DNA from: JBOGWP01 sp050693875 | Lineage (GTDB): Bacteria; Actinomycetota; CADDZG01; JAHWKV01; JBOGWP01 | Length of the DNA: 34,443 nucleotides | Assembly (NCBI GenBank): GCA_050693875.1 | Contig: JBOGWP010000058.1 | Span: 1-34,443 of the forward strand | Direction: 5' to 3' | Shown here: positions 24,789-32,439 of the stretch, piece after piece | Position numbering within the stretch: the first letter of the stretch is position 1 | Layout: every line of letters starts with the position of its first letter | Translations under genes and position numbers: made by a program | The notes under the pieces: generated by a model | Database searches by the model: none | What the model saw: the letters and a program-made list of their open reading frames with translations, nothing else | Told to the model about the DNA's origin: nothing

Positions 24789-25484
24789 TCACGCGTTCCT
24801 CGCCAACATGTCCAGGATGCCGTTGCGCATCACGAACTTCGCTGCGTCGAGTCGAGAGTGGACGTCGAGCTTGGTGAGGACGTTCTGGATGTGGGTTCTG
24901 GCTGTCTGAGGACTGATAACCAGCGCCTGAGAGATTCCGTCGTTGTCCCGCCCCTTCGCCAGCAGCGCGAGCACCTGTTGTTCCCGCTGGCTCAACTTCG
25001 ACATCTTCATGAGCGCTTCGTCATGCTCCCTCCGTTTCCGGATCAGCGTCGCCAGGAGACGGCCCAGCATGTTACGCGGAATCAGCGTCTCCCCTCGGTA
25101 GATCGCCGAGACCGCCTCGATGAGATCCTGGAGGGGAGACTCCTTGGTGAGGAAGCCGGTCGCCCCCGCCTCGAGGGCCTCGAGGAGCGTGTCCTCGTCC
25201 TCCTCGTCGCTGATGATCGCAACCTTGCACTCGGGAAGCCGCTCGGTGATCATGGCCGCCGCCTGAATGCCGCTGCAGTTCGGCATGTCGGAGAAGAGCA
25301 GCGCCAGATCCGGCCTGACACGTTCCGCCTCGGCCACCGCCTGAAGACCGTCCCCCGCCTCGCCCACCACCTCGAGGTGTGGCTCGCCTTCGAGGGCGGC
25401 CCGGAAGGCTTGGCGAAAGAGCGACCGACCGTCGGCGATCAGGAGCCGGATCGTCGGCCGGTCCTGAATCCACTCGGCAGCCAC
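24789..25484 (-). CDS. NarL/LuxR-type response regulator with altered phospho-site
   Basis: A 231-residue protein with a receiver domain and a LuxR helix-turn-helix (LSQREQQVLALLAKGRDNDGISQALVISPQTARTHIQNVLTKL). In the receiver the acidic pair is Asp18-Gly19 (LLIADGRS), the phospho-acceptor column holds Phe64 (ALLFSDMP) with Asp66 two residues on, and Lys114 is kept. Phosphorylation in the normal way seems unlikely. I choose GTG 25484 (GGGGG 7 bases upstream, typical short N-terminus); ATG 25556 would add 24 residues and also has a fair ribosome site. It leads straight into the PqqD pair, spaced by one base. Confidence 0.82.
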   Translation of the reverse strand: MAAEWIQDRPTIRLLIADGRSLFRQAFRAALEGEPHLEVVGEAGDGLQAVAEAERVRPDLALLFSDMPNCSGIQAAAMITERLPECKVAIISDEEDEDTLLEALEAGATGFLTKESPLQDLIEAVSAIYRGETLIPRNMLGRLLATLIRKRREHDEALMKMSKLSQREQQVLALLAKGRDNDGISQALVISPQTARTHIQNVLTKLDVHSRLDAAKFVMRNGILDMLARNA

Positions 25485-25639
25485 GTCCAATCCCCCCGGT
25501 TCGACGGATCTCGGTCGCCAAAGTGCCAAGCTAGAGACAACTGGCCCTCCTGACATGCGAACCTCACCGTATTGCCTCTACGGCAAGAAGACGAGACGGG
25601 CGCGGCTCGGGGGGTGATCTGAAGAAGGCGACGGCCCTC

Positions 25640-25927
25640 CTAGCTTGCGACCGGGCGATCCACGCCCGACCCCTCCTGGGCTGGGGGCCTCTTCACCGGT
25701 CCCGAGGTCCCCTGGCGAAGCGAACGATCTCCCGGCCTCGCGCTGGAATTATCCGATTCGACCCCCAGTTCCTGCTGAAGCTCGCGTCGCACCTCCGACG
25801 TCACCCGGCGGAACTCCCGCATGGCACGCCCGATCTGCCTTCCGAACTCGGGGAGGCGTCTCGGCCCGAGGAGAGCGGCGGCAACGACGAGAATGATCAT
25901 CACCTCCTGCCAGCCAAGCCCCCCCAT
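25640..25927 (-). CDS. tatA: TatA/TatE-family twin-arginine translocase subunit
   Basis: A 95-residue protein with a single N-terminal membrane helix (WQEVMIILVVAAALLG, 6-21), the hinge GPRRLPEFG and an amphipathic helix RQIGRAMREFRRVTSEVRRELQQE, then a polar tail. This is the TatA/TatB layout; the Gly-Pro hinge leaves TatB open. Such subunits form the pore for folded, twin-arginine-tagged proteins. ATG 25927 follows AAGGAGG by 7 bases. No TatC is in the window, so this looks like an extra copy placed beside its two Tat substrates. Confidence 0.85.
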   Translation of the reverse strand: MGGLGWQEVMIILVVAAALLGPRRLPEFGRQIGRAMREFRRVTSEVRRELQQELGVESDNSSARPGDRSLRQGTSGPVKRPPAQEGSGVDRPVAS

Positions 25928-26019
25928 GCCCGCGCCTCCTTAGCCCTCCGAGCTCGTCGTGATCCCCCGGAGAGAACATGAATCACAGACCTGCCGACGT
26001 CCCGCATGGTCATCCGGGA

Positions 26020-26032
26020 GTAACTTTCCTAC
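26020..26032 (-). promoter_or_regulatory. Candidate regulatory site GTAACTTTCCTAC (tatA-like gene)
   Basis: The same 13-mer as at 24090-24102, here 93 bp upstream of the tatA-like start. A short block GGATGACC follows it on the minus strand and has a counterpart before the second Cys-rich peptide gene (GGATATGACC). Function inferred from recurrence only. Confidence 0.35.
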
Positions 26033-26142
26033 GTCGTGTCCGTGCCGGAACCCGCTGGGACCCGCGGGGTTACTTCGGCGGATGCAACGGCACTCAGCCC
26101 CCGGCAGTCGTTTTCCGGCCGCCGACCACCGACCGCTGTCGA

Positions 26143-26586
26143 CTAGATGAGGCCCAAGTTGGTGTCACCGGTGACGTCGCCACCAACCGACGTACCGCAC
26201 GGCGGAGCGCAGACGGAGTCGCCGCAGCACCCCGCCCCCGGTCCGAACTGGCACGCCCATCCCGGCGGACAGTCGTCCCTTGTCGTACAGAAGATCTTCT
26301 GTCCACACCCGAAGTTCTGGCTGCAGAAGCACCCCCCCTCCACCGTGCTGACACAGAAGCATGCGGGTGCGCTCGGTTCACATCGGGCGGGGAATCCCGG
26401 CTGCCGGCAGCCAGGGCAGCCCTCGGGGCACCCCGGTGGCGTTCCCACCTGCGCGAAAGCCCGCGAGCCAACGCTCGTGAGCACCGGCGCCGACCAGGCG
26501 ATCGCCGCCCCCGCGCCGATTCTCTTCAGGGCGCTCCTGCGAGAGATGGTGTTCTCGGGGCGCTCCGTGTCGTCGGGCGGACTCAT
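26143..26586 (-). CDS. Tat-exported cysteine-rich peptide A
   Basis: A 147-residue precursor. Residues 11-45 form a twin-arginine signal (SRRSALK at 15-21, hydrophobic stretch IGAGAAIAWSAPVLTSV, cleavage likely after AFA at 45). The mature part of about 100 residues holds 16 Cys in the pattern C-x3-C-x2-C, CFC, CFC, then single Cys and GCC, with Gly/Pro between. It is not a family I recognise; a disulfide-rich or metal-binding peptide is likely. ATG 26586 follows GGAGGAGGT by 6 bases, so it is well translated. It pairs with a paralogue at 26894-27316. Confidence 0.87.
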   Translation of the reverse strand: MSPPDDTERPENTISRRSALKRIGAGAAIAWSAPVLTSVGSRAFAQVGTPPGCPEGCPGCRQPGFPARCEPSAPACFCVSTVEGGCFCSQNFGCGQKIFCTTRDDCPPGWACQFGPGAGCCGDSVCAPPCGTSVGGDVTGDTNLGLI

Positions 26587-26893
26587 TCAGCTACCTCCTC
26601 CATCCGGTGCAACCTCAGCCCACGCGAGCACTATCGTCGGATAACTCGTTGGGCCACATCGGCAGCGGGGGGTAAGTATGCTCGGCCTTGGACCCGCGGT
26701 GGAAGTAGGCTTCGTACCGCGGCGGGCTTTCAAACCATGCTTCCTGACGGAGCGCCTGTCCGCGACTACCTTGGACACCAACCATCTTCCCCTCGGCGGG
26801 ACGGTGCGCACCGGCATTCGCCGTTCCGTCTCGGATACCAAAGTCAAGGAGCCCCCAACGGGGGCTCCTTGACCGCTCGCACTCGCAAGGGAA
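26587..26893. other. Intergenic region between the two Cys-rich peptide genes
   Basis: About 307 bp with no gene. It holds the terminator of the upstream peptide gene (26843-26873) and, 86 bp before peptide A, a partial match GTAAGTATGC (26672-26681) to the recurring GTAACTTTCC motif. The following minus-strand sequence (CTGCCGATGTGGCC) resembles the region before peptide B (CTGCGGATATGACC), so the two genes probably have related promoters. Confidence 0.5.
26843..26873 (-). terminator. Strong hairpin terminator after peptide B
   Basis: A perfect 14-bp inverted repeat (arms 26843-26856 and 26860-26873, loop AAC) sits 20 bases after the peptide B stop. On the minus strand it is followed by only TTTGG, so the T-run is weak, but the stem is GC-rich. 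It should separate transcription of peptide B from peptide A. Confidence 0.75.
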
Positions 26894-27316
26894 CTAACCG
26901 GCGTTGGTCGGTCCGCTCCCCGCGCCAGCCGTCGTACCGCACGGCGGAACGCAGACGCCGGCGCCACAACATCCCGCTCCTGCGCCAACCTGGCAATGCC
27001 ACTCAGCCGGGCAATCACCCGATGTCGCGCACGTCGGAACAGTGCCGCAGAAGAAGTCGTTGCTGCAGAAGCACCCAGCGTCGTCCGTCTGCACGCAGAA
27101 GCAGTCCGGTATTGCCGGATCGCAGCCGGGCGGTGGACACCCGGGGCACCCGTCGGGACAGCGCGGCGGCGTTCCCGCCACCGCGAAAGCCCGGGAGCCC
27201 ACGCTCGTTAGCACCGGCGCCGACCAGGCGATCGCCGCTCCGGCTCCAATCCGCTTCAGCGCGCTCCGGCGGGAGATGGTGTTCTCCTGCCGACCTTCAC
27301 GTTCGTCGGAGTTCAA
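26894..27316 (-). CDS. Tat-exported cysteine-rich peptide B (paralogue of A)
   Basis: A 140-residue precursor with the same layout as peptide A. Residues 11-45 (signal) are identical to A in every residue, although 11 of the 35 codons differ, all synonymously. The mature part also has exactly 16 Cys, in register with A, while the loops between have diverged (for example PDCFCVQTDDAGCFC versus PACFCVSTVEGGCFC). The start is TTG 27316, 8 bases after GGAGGAGGTG. It is followed by the strong hairpin at 26843-26873. It should cross the membrane folded, via Tat. Confidence 0.86.
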   Translation of the reverse strand: MNSDEREGRQENTISRRSALKRIGAGAAIAWSAPVLTSVGSRAFAVAGTPPRCPDGCPGCPPPGCDPAIPDCFCVQTDDAGCFCSNDFFCGTVPTCATSGDCPAEWHCQVGAGAGCCGAGVCVPPCGTTAGAGSGPTNAG

Positions 27317-27411
27317 AATGAGTCACCTCCTCCCGTCAGAGGATCTTGATAGTCGACGTGACGGGAGTCACTATCGCCGCGATCATGAAGCGGTCATATC
27401 CGCAGACGGGC

Positions 27412-27420
27412 GTAACTTTG
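27412..27420 (-). promoter_or_regulatory. Candidate regulatory site GTAACTTTG (peptide B)
   Basis: Minus-strand CCAAAGTTAC matches the core of the 13-mer sites at 24090 and 26020 and lies 96 bp before the peptide B start. A possible -10-like GATAGT occurs further down before both peptide genes. Inferred from recurrence. Confidence 0.3.
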
Positions 27421-27453
27421 GCAGGCCACGGCAGGGGGGTGGCGGGAGGTTTT

Positions 27454-28446
27454 CTACCGCGCAGGGCCGCCGGTCGGGGAAGGGGCCGCGCCCCGAGGAC
27501 CGACCCGTAGCCTTCCGTTCGAGGACGGGCCGGCGAGCACGCGAGATCCGGTGAGCGAGGCGACCGCCTCGACTGCCTCCTCGAGCTTCCCCGAGACCAG
27601 CCGGTAGCTTCTGGCGGCGCGGGCAAGGTCGGCGAGCAGCGGGAGAGCCCGCTCCCGATAGCAGGAGTTCATGTTGAGCGTGTTGCGGCCCACCTCGATG
27701 GTGGCGGCACCCGGTGTGAGCGGGGACAGCGTGGTCTGCGCCCCCTCGAGATACCGAGGAAAGATCAGATAGCGCACCTCGCACGCACCCGCAACCGCGC
27801 CGGGACGGAGGTCGTCGGGACGGACGTGCCAGTCGCCTGAGATCGAGACGCGCCCGTTCTCACCCCTGAGGTCCGGGAAGCGCTCCAGCGGATCGTATTT
27901 GAACGTCAGCGCCTTGGGGTAGGGGAAGAGTCTGTGGGACACCGGATCGACCGCCCCAGCCTCGTCGGACAGGTAGCCGAACCCCGAACGGACCAGGCCG
28001 GCGACCAGTGTCGTCTTGCCCGCACCGCTCGCCCCGGGAAGAAGGACGCCCTCGCCTCCTGGTGTCACCACGGCGCCGGCGTGGACGAGGAGGAAGTCCC
28101 CGGTGCGGCGCAGCGCCTCGGTGTTGAGATGCCAGAGCAGGAACCTGACGAGCTTGTCGGGTGTGACCGAGTGGTTGATCTGGTAATCCCCGTTGAGCAG
28201 CCGGTAGCGCATCCGTCCGGGACGCCCCAGGTCCAGGAGCGAGTAGCGGGCTGGATACCCGGGGGTGAAGGAATTCTCGAGAGCCCAGGGGTCGTGGGGG
28301 ACCTCGAACACGCCGAGGATCTTGCGCAGGTGTTCGCCCAACCCCGCGTCGCTCCATCGGAGGAAGAAAGGATAGGAGAGCATGCGGTAGGCCGCTTCCC
28401 CATCCCAGGTCGCCCGCTTGACGAGATTGACGGCGAGACGGCTCAT
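27454..28446 (-). CDS. HprK-like (HPr kinase-related) P-loop kinase
   Basis: A 330-residue protein of the HprK-related kinase type that accompanies PqqD proteins. The kinase core begins near residue 118 (FLLVHAGAVVTPGGEGVLLPGASGAGKTT; P-loop 138-146), followed by VRSGFGYLSDEAGAVD (Asp161-Glu162, the metal site) and FPYPKALTFK. The N-terminal 110 residues are a separate domain. Homologues have been proposed to phosphorylate peptides; none here is proven. ATG 28446 has GGGGGGAG about 10 bases upstream. It is the first minus-strand gene and is divergent to the protease gene. Confidence 0.83.
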   Translation of the reverse strand: MSRLAVNLVKRATWDGEAAYRMLSYPFFLRWSDAGLGEHLRKILGVFEVPHDPWALENSFTPGYPARYSLLDLGRPGRMRYRLLNGDYQINHSVTPDKLVRFLLWHLNTEALRRTGDFLLVHAGAVVTPGGEGVLLPGASGAGKTTLVAGLVRSGFGYLSDEAGAVDPVSHRLFPYPKALTFKYDPLERFPDLRGENGRVSISGDWHVRPDDLRPGAVAGACEVRYLIFPRYLEGAQTTLSPLTPGAATIEVGRNTLNMNSCYRERALPLLADLARAARSYRLVSGKLEEAVEAVASLTGSRVLAGPSSNGRLRVGPRGAAPSPTGGPAR

Positions 28447-28815
28447 CGTCGACTAACTCCCCCCTGATGCTCGAGGCAGCGAGTTCGGATGACACAGAGT
28501 ACGGCCTCCCAGAATGGGCCACAAGACCAGGAGGGTCTTCCGCGCCGACGCAGCCCTGGCGTCGACCATCGTGATGCGAGACCGGCCACTACCAGACCCG
28601 TCGAGGAGATGCCGAAACGCGGGGGGGTGGGGAGGGGGTGGACTTCCTTGGACGAGACTACGACGTCGAGGCGGGAAACGCGGTATGAAGGCTACGTCGC
28701 AAGTGCGTGGCGGCAGCAAGGGTGACGCCTCACACTGCTGCATCATCGGTGTCCCGAACTCTCGCCTTAGCACGGGCCCTCGCCCCCGTCTGACCGCGCC
28801 CAAGGTCGGCCGAGG
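28447..28815. other. Divergent intergenic region between HprK-like and protease genes
   Basis: About 370 bp without a convincing gene. It must hold promoters for both directions. I see a short inverted repeat (AAGACC-AGGA-GGTCTT type, around 28523-28540) and G-runs near 28620-28645. No copy of the GTAACTTTCC motif is visible. Confidence 0.45.
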
Positions 28816-31800
28816 TTGAGTGCTCGCCGCCGCCCTGTCCGGGCCCTCCTGGTAGCGTTGTCGGTTATCGTCGCCGCCAACGCCTTCTACGCACGAGCGG
28901 CCCCGCCCGCCGGTCCCCTCCCGGACGACGCGGCGGAGCGCGTGCCCGGCCAGCTTCTCGTCGGCTTCGTTCACAACACCCCCCCATCGGTTCGTGCGGC
29001 TGTGCACGGGCGACGGGGGGCAGCCGTCCTGGAACGGTTCGACTTCATCGAGGCCGACCTCGTCAGCATCCCGGGGGACGAGCACGCAGCACTGCGCGCC
29101 TACGCGCAGGAAACAGGGGTGCGCGCGGTCTCGTTCAACTACATCCTCCGGACAACCGCGGCTCCAGGCGATGCCCTGTTCCCGTCGATGTGGGCCCTGG
29201 AGAACGTCGGGCAGACGGGCGGGGCACCGGGTGCCGACATCAGCGCCCCCGAGGCGTGGGACCTGACCACCGGGTCGGCGTCGGTCGTGATCGCGGACAT
29301 CGACACCGGCATCGACATCGACCACCCCGACCTGGCGGCAAACGTCTGGACGAACCCATCGCCCGGCCCTGCCTGCGTCGGCTCACCTCCGTATGCCACC
29401 CCCTGCAACGACCTGCATGGCTGGGACTTCGCCGCCGACGACCCGACCGTGTTCGACCCTCTCCAGCGCACCGGCTCCGGCTTCGGCGACCGGCACGGCA
29501 CGCACACCGCGGGGACGATGGCTGCCCAGAGCGACAACGGGTCCGGCATCGCCGGGGTCTCCTGGAGGGCACGGATCATGCCGGTCAAGTTCCTCGCCTA
29601 CGGCTTCGGGACGACGTCGGACTCTATCGCCTCGATCAACTACGCTCGCACGCGGGGCGCAAAAGTCATCAGCGCCTCCTGGGGAGGGGCCGGCTACAGC
29701 CAGCTTCAAAAGGACGCCATCGACAAGGCCGGGCAGGCGGGGATCGTCTTCGTGGCCGCAGCGGGAAACAACTCGAGGGACACCGACGTTACCCCCTTCT
29801 ACCCGGCCGGCTACTCCTCCTCGAACATCCTGGCGGTCGCCGCCACCGACCACAACGACGCTCTCGCCCCGTTCTCGAACTATGGGCAAAACTCGGTGGA
29901 CCTCGCCGCTCCCGGCGCTTCGATCCTCTCCACGATCCCCCGCTCTCCGGCCGGAGTGGTCTGGGGAGGCCAACTCGTCTACCTCGCCTTCGGCCTCGAG
30001 GGGGTCGCGTCGAGCCCGGCTCGGACCTCGATCCTCGATCGATCGCTGGGCTACCTCTCGGCGTCCTCGTCGGAACCTAAACTCCTGGTGGTCGACGACG
30101 ACGAGGGGGCGGGTTACGAGGTCCCCGTTACCGAGGCATTGGAGTCGCTCGGCTACTCCTACGAGGTCATCAGCGTCCCCTCCGGCGGATCGGGGCCGGA
30201 TGCGGCAACGATGGCCGGCCATCAGGCGACGATCTGGCTTACGGGCGACGACAACGACAGTACCCTTTTGGCTGCCGACCAGTCGGCGATCAGCGCCCAT
30301 CTCGGCACCGGGGGGAAGCTCCTCGTGACGGGGCAGGACGTCGGCTACGACCTCGATATCACCAACACCGCCCGGGCCTGGTATCAGTCGACCCTGCGGG
30401 CCTCCGCCGTTGCCGACAGCACCGGTATCAGCGAGATCAGGGGGCAGGGCGCGTTTGCGGGCCTTGCGTTCACCCTCGGCGGGAACCAGGTCAGACCAAG
30501 CACGGTCTGGCCCCTCAGCGGCAGCGAGCCCGCGTTCGGTTACGAGCCGTTCCTCTCGCTGAGCGGCACCTCCATGGCGGCCCCTCACGTCGCCGGGGCC
30601 GTGGCGCTGCTCCGTTCGGTCCGTCCGTCCTCCACCGTGGCGGAGGTCCGCTCCTGGCTGCTGTCCTCGGTCGACCCCATTCCGGCTCTTAGCGGCAAGG
30701 TCGCGTCCGGGGGCCGGCTGAACCTGCGGCGGGCCCTGGAGTTGGCCATCTCGGACAGCGAACCGCCGACCGTCGGCCCTTCCACCCTCAGCCGACCGAA
30801 TGGGGGCGAGGTCTTCCTGGCGGGCTCCCAGGAGGAGATCGCGTGGAATGCGGCGTCCATCGCCGACCCCTACCTGCCCAGCGCCCCGATCCGCCTCGAG
30901 TATTCGACCGACGGAGGGGCGAGCTGGGGCCTGATCGCCGACGGCCTTCCGAACAGTGGGAGCCACACCTGGACGGTGGGCGCGGCCGACACCGCGAACG
31001 CCCTCGTGCGTCTGACCGCGACCGATTCCTTCGGCAATGCCGCCTCCGACACGAGCGATGCTCACTTCGCCCTCGACTGGTCGCCACCGGCGTTCGCCGA
31101 CGTCAGCGCGGCTCCCGACCCCTTCAGCCCCGGGGTCAGCCCGGGGGTCGCCGACGCCACGCTCCTCTCGGCGCCGGTGACCGAGGCAAACCCGGCGGGG
31201 TGGTCGCTCGAGATCCGCTCCACGGGTGGGGAGCTCTTGCGCAGCGCGAGCGCGCAGGGGGCTTTCCCCGGCTTCACCTGGGACGGACGAAACATGGCCG
31301 GCGAGGTGGTGGGCGACGGCATCTACACCTGGAGCGTCGAGCAGACCGACCGCGCCGGCCGTGCCGCGGTCTCGCCACCGGGCTCGGTGACGGTTGACTC
31401 CACGCCACCGGGCGTGGCCGCCCTGTCGGCCTCACCGCCCAGCTTCGAACCGGGCGCCGGGGAGGGCACGACCCTGACCTTCGATCTGGACGAGCCGGCT
31501 ACGGTCGAGCTGGTCGTCGTGAACCATCTGGGGGCTCCGATGCGCACACTCCTGTCCGGCGCCCTCGCTCCCGGCACCCACGAGGTGATCTGGGAGGGCC
31601 GCGACGGGGGCGGCGCGCTCGTGACGGTGGAGCGATACGAGGCACGAGTGACGGCGATCGACGCCGCCGGCAACGCCAGCGCCGCGTCCATTCCCCTGGA
31701 GGTCGTGGCACGCGATCGGGCGGCGCAGGGCACGTGGGTGGGCCTCTACGGGTCGACGGGATATGTTCTCGCGGCCTGGTCGAAGATGAGCGGCGGCACG

Positions 31801-32217
31801 ATCTCCGACGTCAGATCCCTGCCACCGTTCCTCGCCTCGTACTCCCTCACCTTAGGAACGCGCCTGAACTGGAAGCCGGTGACCAATGATCCCCGCGCCC
31901 TCACCAACCCGGCCGGCACCCGCCGGAGCGCCGGCGCCTACTCCGGCCCGAGCGAGGTCGTGGTCACGCTCACGTTCGCGAGCGCGGCGCGCACCACCCT
32001 GTCGCTCTACGTGCTCGACTGGGATCGTGGCGGCCGCCGCGAGACGATCATGGTCGTCGACTCGACCGGGGAGCACACCTATCCGGTCGAGGAGGCCTTC
32101 GACAACGGGCTGTGGCTCCGCGTTCCTGTCTCGGGTTCTCCATCGGCCCCCGTGACGACTCGGATCTCGAGGTCGACCGGCTCTTCAGCGGTCATCTCTG
32201 GGATCCTCTTCGACTAG
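28816..32217 (+). CDS. Secreted subtilisin-like (S8) protease with FlgD-like C-terminal repeats
   Basis: An 1133-residue protein. Residues 1-29 are a signal peptide, followed by an inhibitor-like pro-region (to about 115). The catalytic domain has Asp163 (DIDTGIDIDHPDL), His227 (DRHGTHTAG), oxyanion Asn318 (AAGNN) and Ser586 (SGTSMAAPHVAG). About 200 extra residues between Asn318 and Ser586 include a separate alpha/beta module (LLVVDDDEGAGY at 423-434, LTGDDND, LLVTGQDVG). The C-terminal half has Ig-like units and two FlgD-type repeats (GFTWDGRN and EVIWEGRDGGG). The start is TTG 28816. It could process the Cys-rich peptides outside the cytoplasm, but only position supports that. Confidence 0.85.
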   Translation: MSARRRPVRALLVALSVIVAANAFYARAAPPAGPLPDDAAERVPGQLLVGFVHNTPPSVRAAVHGRRGAAVLERFDFIEADLVSIPGDEHAALRAYAQETGVRAVSFNYILRTTAAPGDALFPSMWALENVGQTGGAPGADISAPEAWDLTTGSASVVIADIDTGIDIDHPDLAANVWTNPSPGPACVGSPPYATPCNDLHGWDFAADDPTVFDPLQRTGSGFGDRHGTHTAGTMAAQSDNGSGIAGVSWRARIMPVKFLAYGFGTTSDSIASINYARTRGAKVISASWGGAGYSQLQKDAIDKAGQAGIVFVAAAGNNSRDTDVTPFYPAGYSSSNILAVAATDHNDALAPFSNYGQNSVDLAAPGASILSTIPRSPAGVVWGGQLVYLAFGLEGVASSPARTSILDRSLGYLSASSSEPKLLVVDDDEGAGYEVPVTEALESLGYSYEVISVPSGGSGPDAATMAGHQATIWLTGDDNDSTLLAADQSAISAHLGTGGKLLVTGQDVGYDLDITNTARAWYQSTLRASAVADSTGISEIRGQGAFAGLAFTLGGNQVRPSTVWPLSGSEPAFGYEPFLSLSGTSMAAPHVAGAVALLRSVRPSSTVAEVRSWLLSSVDPIPALSGKVASGGRLNLRRALELAISDSEPPTVGPSTLSRPNGGEVFLAGSQEEIAWNAASIADPYLPSAPIRLEYSTDGGASWGLIADGLPNSGSHTWTVGAADTANALVRLTATDSFGNAASDTSDAHFALDWSPPAFADVSAAPDPFSPGVSPGVADATLLSAPVTEANPAGWSLEIRSTGGELLRSASAQGAFPGFTWDGRNMAGEVVGDGIYTWSVEQTDRAGRAAVSPPGSVTVDSTPPGVAALSASPPSFEPGAGEGTTLTFDLDEPATVELVVVNHLGAPMRTLLSGALAPGTHEVIWEGRDGGGALVTVERYEARVTAIDAAGNASAASIPLEVVARDRAAQGTWVGLYGSTGYVLAAWSKMSGGTISDVRSLPPFLASYSLTLGTRLNWKPVTNDPRALTNPAGTRRSAGAYSGPSEVVVTLTFASAARTTLSLYVLDWDRGGRRETIMVVDSTGEHTYPVEEAFDNGLWLRVPVSGSPSAPVTTRISRSTGSSAVISGILFD

Positions 32218-32222
32218 TGGCT

Positions 32223-32242
32223 CGGGGGACGGTCGTCCCCGG
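32223..32242 (+). terminator. Possible terminator after the S8 protease
   Basis: A short GC-rich inverted repeat (GGGGAC-GGTC-GTCCCC core) begins 6 bases after the protease stop. There is no T-run, so it may be a weak or Rho-assisted end. Confidence 0.35.
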
Positions 32243-32439
32243 CCTGGCGTAGTGGGAATACGTCGGCTCGCGCATGCCCGGGTACGCGCGAGCACCTACG
32301 GTAAGGCTCCACGCCCGTGCGAGCATGGGGCGCCGGCAATCAGGGGGGTGAGATGACCGAGGTCGTGGCGGTGGGAAGGCCAACTGCAGTTCAGGTGGCC
32401 CCCAACCCATGAAGCGACAAACTTGACCACCTAGGTTGG

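Noticed and set aside
28620..28645. G-run tract upstream of the protease
   Set aside because: Could form a G-quadruplex, but similar runs are common at this GC content.
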